Part shown: in pieces, positions 5,949 through 7,863 of the stretch
How the letters are laid out: every line of letters begins with the position of its first letter
Numbering within the stretch: the first letter of the stretch is position 1
Assembly: GCA_009843725.1 (NCBI GenBank)
Contig: VYCX01000001.1
Location: forward strand, 1 to 7,863
Direction: 5' to 3'
Origin: Boseongicola sp. SB0675_bin_26
GTDB lineage: Bacteria; Pseudomonadota; Alphaproteobacteria; Rhodobacterales; Rhodobacteraceae
Length of the DNA: 7,863 bases
The notes under the pieces: generated by a model
The model's database searches: none
What the model was told of the DNA's origin: nothing
What the model saw: only the letters and a program-made list of their open reading frames with translations
Translations under genes and position numbers: made by a program

Positions 5949-6758
5949 TTGAATTGCGAGCGATCCGAGCGGCGACTGATCCCGTGCCGCGACAAGTCAG
6001 ATGCCGGCGCATTTCGTCTGCGCGCAGCTGTCGTCGGATCCCTGGCTTTCCAGTTCTACGTCCCGATGCTGGGATTCATGACCCCCGGCGCGGTGTCACG
6101 CACGGGCGACGTGGACGTCGGCCAGATCCCCGCCATCTTGATCGCCGTCCAGAACCGGATCGAGCCGGACCTGCTTTCCGTCTTGAAAACGGCAGACTCC
6201 CGGTTCGAGGCCGTGCCTTCGCCTTTCGATCCGCGCAGCATCCTGCGCTACGCCATCCGAGACGGAAGCCAGGAAAGGTTTGCCGTTGACATCCTGGCAC
6301 CCTTACGCGGTCCGCCCCGGGACCGGCCCGTGCATCTTCCCGCTCTTGGAAGAGATGCTCAGCCGCTTCGATTCCTCGACTTTCTAGTGTATCAGGAGAT
6401 CGAGGCGGTTGTTCTCCACGGCCCCGGCATCCCCGTCAAGGTTCCGGCACCGGAACGCTTCGCGGTCCATAAGCTGCTCGTGGCGTCCCGTCGCCGCCCG
6501 AACGCCTCAGGCCGCGACAAGGCGCGAAAGGACTTGGCGCAGGCCGACATCCTGTGCCGCGTTCTGGTTCGGGACCGACCCGACGACCTGATCGATGCTT
6601 GGAACGAGTTCCTCGACCGCGGTCCCGCCTGGCGGGCTGCTGTCGCGCAATCTTGGAAGATGCTGCCGGACAAGGTCAAGGAGGTGCTGCCGTCGCCGGA
6701 CGTTCCCGGAACGGCCACGAAGCCTTACGGAAACGTTGACGAAGGCCCGTCCCTGTGA
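5949..6758 (+). CDS. GSU2403-type nucleotidyltransferase-fold protein, probably 5'-truncated
   Basis: From a putative TTG start this gives 269 aa resembling the GSU2403 nucleotidyltransferase-fold family (Pfam NTP_transf_8). Visible blocks are [16 protein letters not shown] (19-34) with the Gly30-Ser31 motif, and RTGDVDVGQ (51-59) with the metal-binding pair Asp54 and Asp56. The family segments [33 protein letters not shown] and [18 protein letters not shown] follow. Family members normally carry about 100 more residues before the GS motif, which are missing here: upstream the frame is antisense to ssb and its leader. The first ATG (6066) lies after the GS motif, so only TTG 5949 or GTG 5925 can give an active fold. 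TTG 5949 has AGG at 5940-5942. It may be a truncated relic or a short variant. Substrate is unknown. Confidence 0.6.
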   Translation: MNCERSERRLIPCRDKSDAGAFRLRAAVVGSLAFQFYVPMLGFMTPGAVSRTGDVDVGQIPAILIAVQNRIEPDLLSVLKTADSRFEAVPSPFDPRSILRYAIRDGSQERFAVDILAPLRGPPRDRPVHLPALGRDAQPLRFLDFLVYQEIEAVVLHGPGIPVKVPAPERFAVHKLLVASRRRPNASGRDKARKDLAQADILCRVLVRDRPDDLIDAWNEFLDRGPAWRAAVAQSWKMLPDKVKEVLPSPDVPGTATKPYGNVDEGPSL

Positions 6759-6780
6759 GTCCTGGAACGCGTGCAGTGCC

Positions 6781-6815
6781 AAGGATCTTCGGCGCCAATT
6801 TCGGCGCCATTGGCA
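6781..6815. repeat. Tandem TTCGGCGCCA repeat within a hairpin after the nucleotidyltransferase gene
   Basis: TTCGGCGCCA occurs twice (6788-6797 and 6800-6809), each copy holding the palindrome GGCGCC. GCCAAT/ATTGGC pair around the second copy. No T-run follows, so this is a weak terminator candidate. It could also be a trace of the terminal region of the nearby transposon remnant. Confidence 0.3.
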
Positions 6816-6904
6816 GAGGAGCGCTTTGCGTTTGAAACCGGCCCGACTTGGGCTCATTGCAAAACCACGTTCTACGGGCCTGTTCCGGGGGCGGAATCCC
6901 ATGT

Positions 6905-7124
6905 TGCATCATTGAAGCTGTGACCTTGGACCATCTGTTCCTGCAGTAGGGGAGGGTATGGCCTCCATCCGAGCGGCGAGAACTGCCTGAGCGGGTTTCC
7001 GGTGTAGAGAATTCTGTGCCTTCGCCTTGTTCAGCCCAGCATCGCCTCATTGCCGCATGCCGATGTCCAGCAGCCGCACGAGGATGAAGAGCGTCCGTTC
7101 GACCTGTCCGATTTCCCTTGGGTG
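6905..7124 (-). pseudogene. Decayed C-terminal fragment of a Tn3-family transposase
   Basis: In the 374 bases without an intact gene, the minus strand reads REIGQVERTLFIL (to about 7079), then an in-frame TGA, then AGLNKAKAQNSLHR (7019-6978). Tn3-family TnpA proteins have ERTLFMLDWL followed by AGLNKGEARNALARA at exactly this spacing near the C-terminus. A neighbouring frame then gives NPLRQFSPLGW, resembling the final LSPLGWEHI block, which implies a deletion and a frameshift. The piece therefore has a stop, a frame change and lost sequence. No inverted repeats of a transposon were found at its ends. It abuts the acetyltransferase stop codon at 7133-7135. Confidence 0.55.
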
Positions 7125-7132
7125 AAGCCGGC

Positions 7133-7627
7133 CTATTCGCGGCAGGCCTCGTCAAGGCACTTGCGCAAGAGCACGAGATCCATCCAGCGGCCGAACTTGT
7201 ATCCGACCTTGGGCAGTCGCGCGACCTCCTCGAATCCGAGACTCGCGTGAAACGCCACTCCGGCAGGGTTCTCGCCGCTCACGCCCGCCCAGATCGACCC
7301 AATTCCGGCGTTGCGCGCATGTTCCACGATTGCATCCATCAATGCACGCCCCATGCCTTGGCCCCGTCCCTCTTCGGAAATGACGATGGTGTGTTCGACA
7401 GTGCGCGCGTATCCAGGCCCCTTCCTGAACTGATCGTAACTTGCAAAGCCCATCACGCGCCCGCCAACCTCCGCCACGAGGAAGCAAGGACGGTCACGAA
7501 CGGCGATTCGCATTTCTGCCTCGCTCCGCTCCTTCGGATTGAAGGTGATCGCAGTGTCCCGGATGACGGGATTCTGGATCTCCGCAAGCCGTCCGGCATC
7601 GCCTTCGACAGCCGGGCGAATGATCAT
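7133..7627 (-). CDS. GNAT family N-acetyltransferase, phosphinothricin acetyltransferase-like
   Basis: A 164-aa acyltransferase that uses acetyl-CoA. The N-terminal strand MIIRPAVEGDAGRLAEI (1-17) is the family opening. The acetyl-CoA pyrophosphate loop is Arg88-Gly-Gln-Gly91-Met-Gly93 in EEGRGQGMGRALMDA. GENPAGVAFHASLGFEEVA (118-136) is the typical second block of the Pat/Bar/MnaT branch, which acetylates phosphinothricin, methionine sulfoximine or similar amino-acid analogues. The actual substrate cannot be deduced. The start codon overlaps the stop of the upstream glyoxalase-like gene (ATGA), so the two are translationally coupled; no independent Shine-Dalgarno sequence is evident. The C-terminal end adjoins the Tn3 transposase remnant. 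Confidence 0.88.
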   Translation of the reverse strand: MIIRPAVEGDAGRLAEIQNPVIRDTAITFNPKERSEAEMRIAVRDRPCFLVAEVGGRVMGFASYDQFRKGPGYARTVEHTIVISEEGRGQGMGRALMDAIVEHARNAGIGSIWAGVSGENPAGVAFHASLGFEEVARLPKVGYKFGRWMDLVLLRKCLDEACRE

Positions 7628-7863
7628 TGGAGCACCCGCATCCCGCCAGGCGTCGAAATCTGCGCCACGAGGCGCGTTTCGGGTCCGTGCCGAACCGTGA
7701 CGGAACCCAGCGTCTTCAGTGCCGGGAAGGCTTCGAGCAGGCCGGACGCTTCGGGATGGAACACGTCCAGGGAATGAAGCCTCAGGCCGACGTCGCGCAG
7801 GGTCTTGCATGGATGAGCATCCGTGTCCCACTGGATGAGGGCAGGCATCGCGCCGTCAAACGG
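7624..7863 (-). CDS. Glyoxalase-like (VOC family) protein, C-terminal part
   Basis: The last 79 codons of a gene that runs off the window edge. PALIQWDTDAHPCKTL, then LRLHSLDVFHPEASGLLEAF and a closing strand before GGMRVL, resembles the C-terminal half of glyoxalase-like domain proteins (Glyoxalase_3 type), where a FLIQW segment is characteristic. The frame stays open to the edge, so the ATG at 7848 is probably internal. The stop overlaps the start of the GNAT gene by ATGA, making a two-gene unit. Function is unknown; VOC proteins include lyases, dioxygenases and resistance proteins. Confidence 0.7.
   Translation of the reverse strand, partial: PFDGAMPALIQWDTDAHPCKTLRDVGLRLHSLDVFHPEASGLLEAFPALKTLGSVTVRHGPETRLVAQISTPGGMRVLQ

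Overview
The window is GC-rich, densely coded DNA from an alphaproteobacterium, most likely Rhodobacterales or a relative. Three things point that way: a DUF1127 gene of exactly 71 codons followed by an RNA with anti-Shine-Dalgarno loops (the CcaF1/CcsR arrangement known from Rhodobacter), a direct-repeat LexA box GAAC-N7-GAAC of the alphaproteobacterial type, and a DnaE2-type OB-fold. No rRNA, tRNA, CRISPR array or intact mobile element is visible.

Layout. (1) 18-422, minus: a free-standing 134-aa OB-fold that matches only the C-terminal tail of the error-prone polymerase DnaE2 (ImuC), with its own LexA-type promoter at the first codon. (2) 452-904, plus: an unidentified 32-codon frame, then an adrenodoxin-type [2Fe-2S] ferredoxin. 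(3) 1297 down to about 945, minus: the DUF1127 gene (ccaF1-like) and a structured 3' RNA with two stem-loops exposing UCCUCCC. (4) 1542-3941, plus: an Mrp/ApbC Fe-S carrier ATPase and glyceraldehyde-3-phosphate dehydrogenase, both read from TTG starts with good ribosome-binding sites. (5) 4248-5162, plus: a PPK2-family polyphosphate kinase. (6) 5876-5409, minus: single-strand DNA-binding protein (ssb), divergent from a GSU2403-type nucleotidyltransferase-fold gene (about 5949-6758, plus) that lacks the usual N-terminal part. (7) 6759-7132: no intact gene, but the minus strand carries a decayed piece of a Tn3-family transposase C-terminus. (8) 7863-7133, minus: the end of a glyoxalase-like gene, translationally coupled by ATGA to a GNAT acetyltransferase gene.

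The window is a mosaic of housekeeping genes (gap, mrp, ssb), stress functions (SOS-type OB-fold, CcaF1/CcsR-like RNA, PPK2) and scars of rearrangement (isolated DnaE2 tail, truncated nucleotidyltransferase, transposase remnant). The strongest items for follow-up are the LexA-type standalone OB-fold and the DUF1127-linked small RNA. Functional assignments come from reading motifs; no database search was done.
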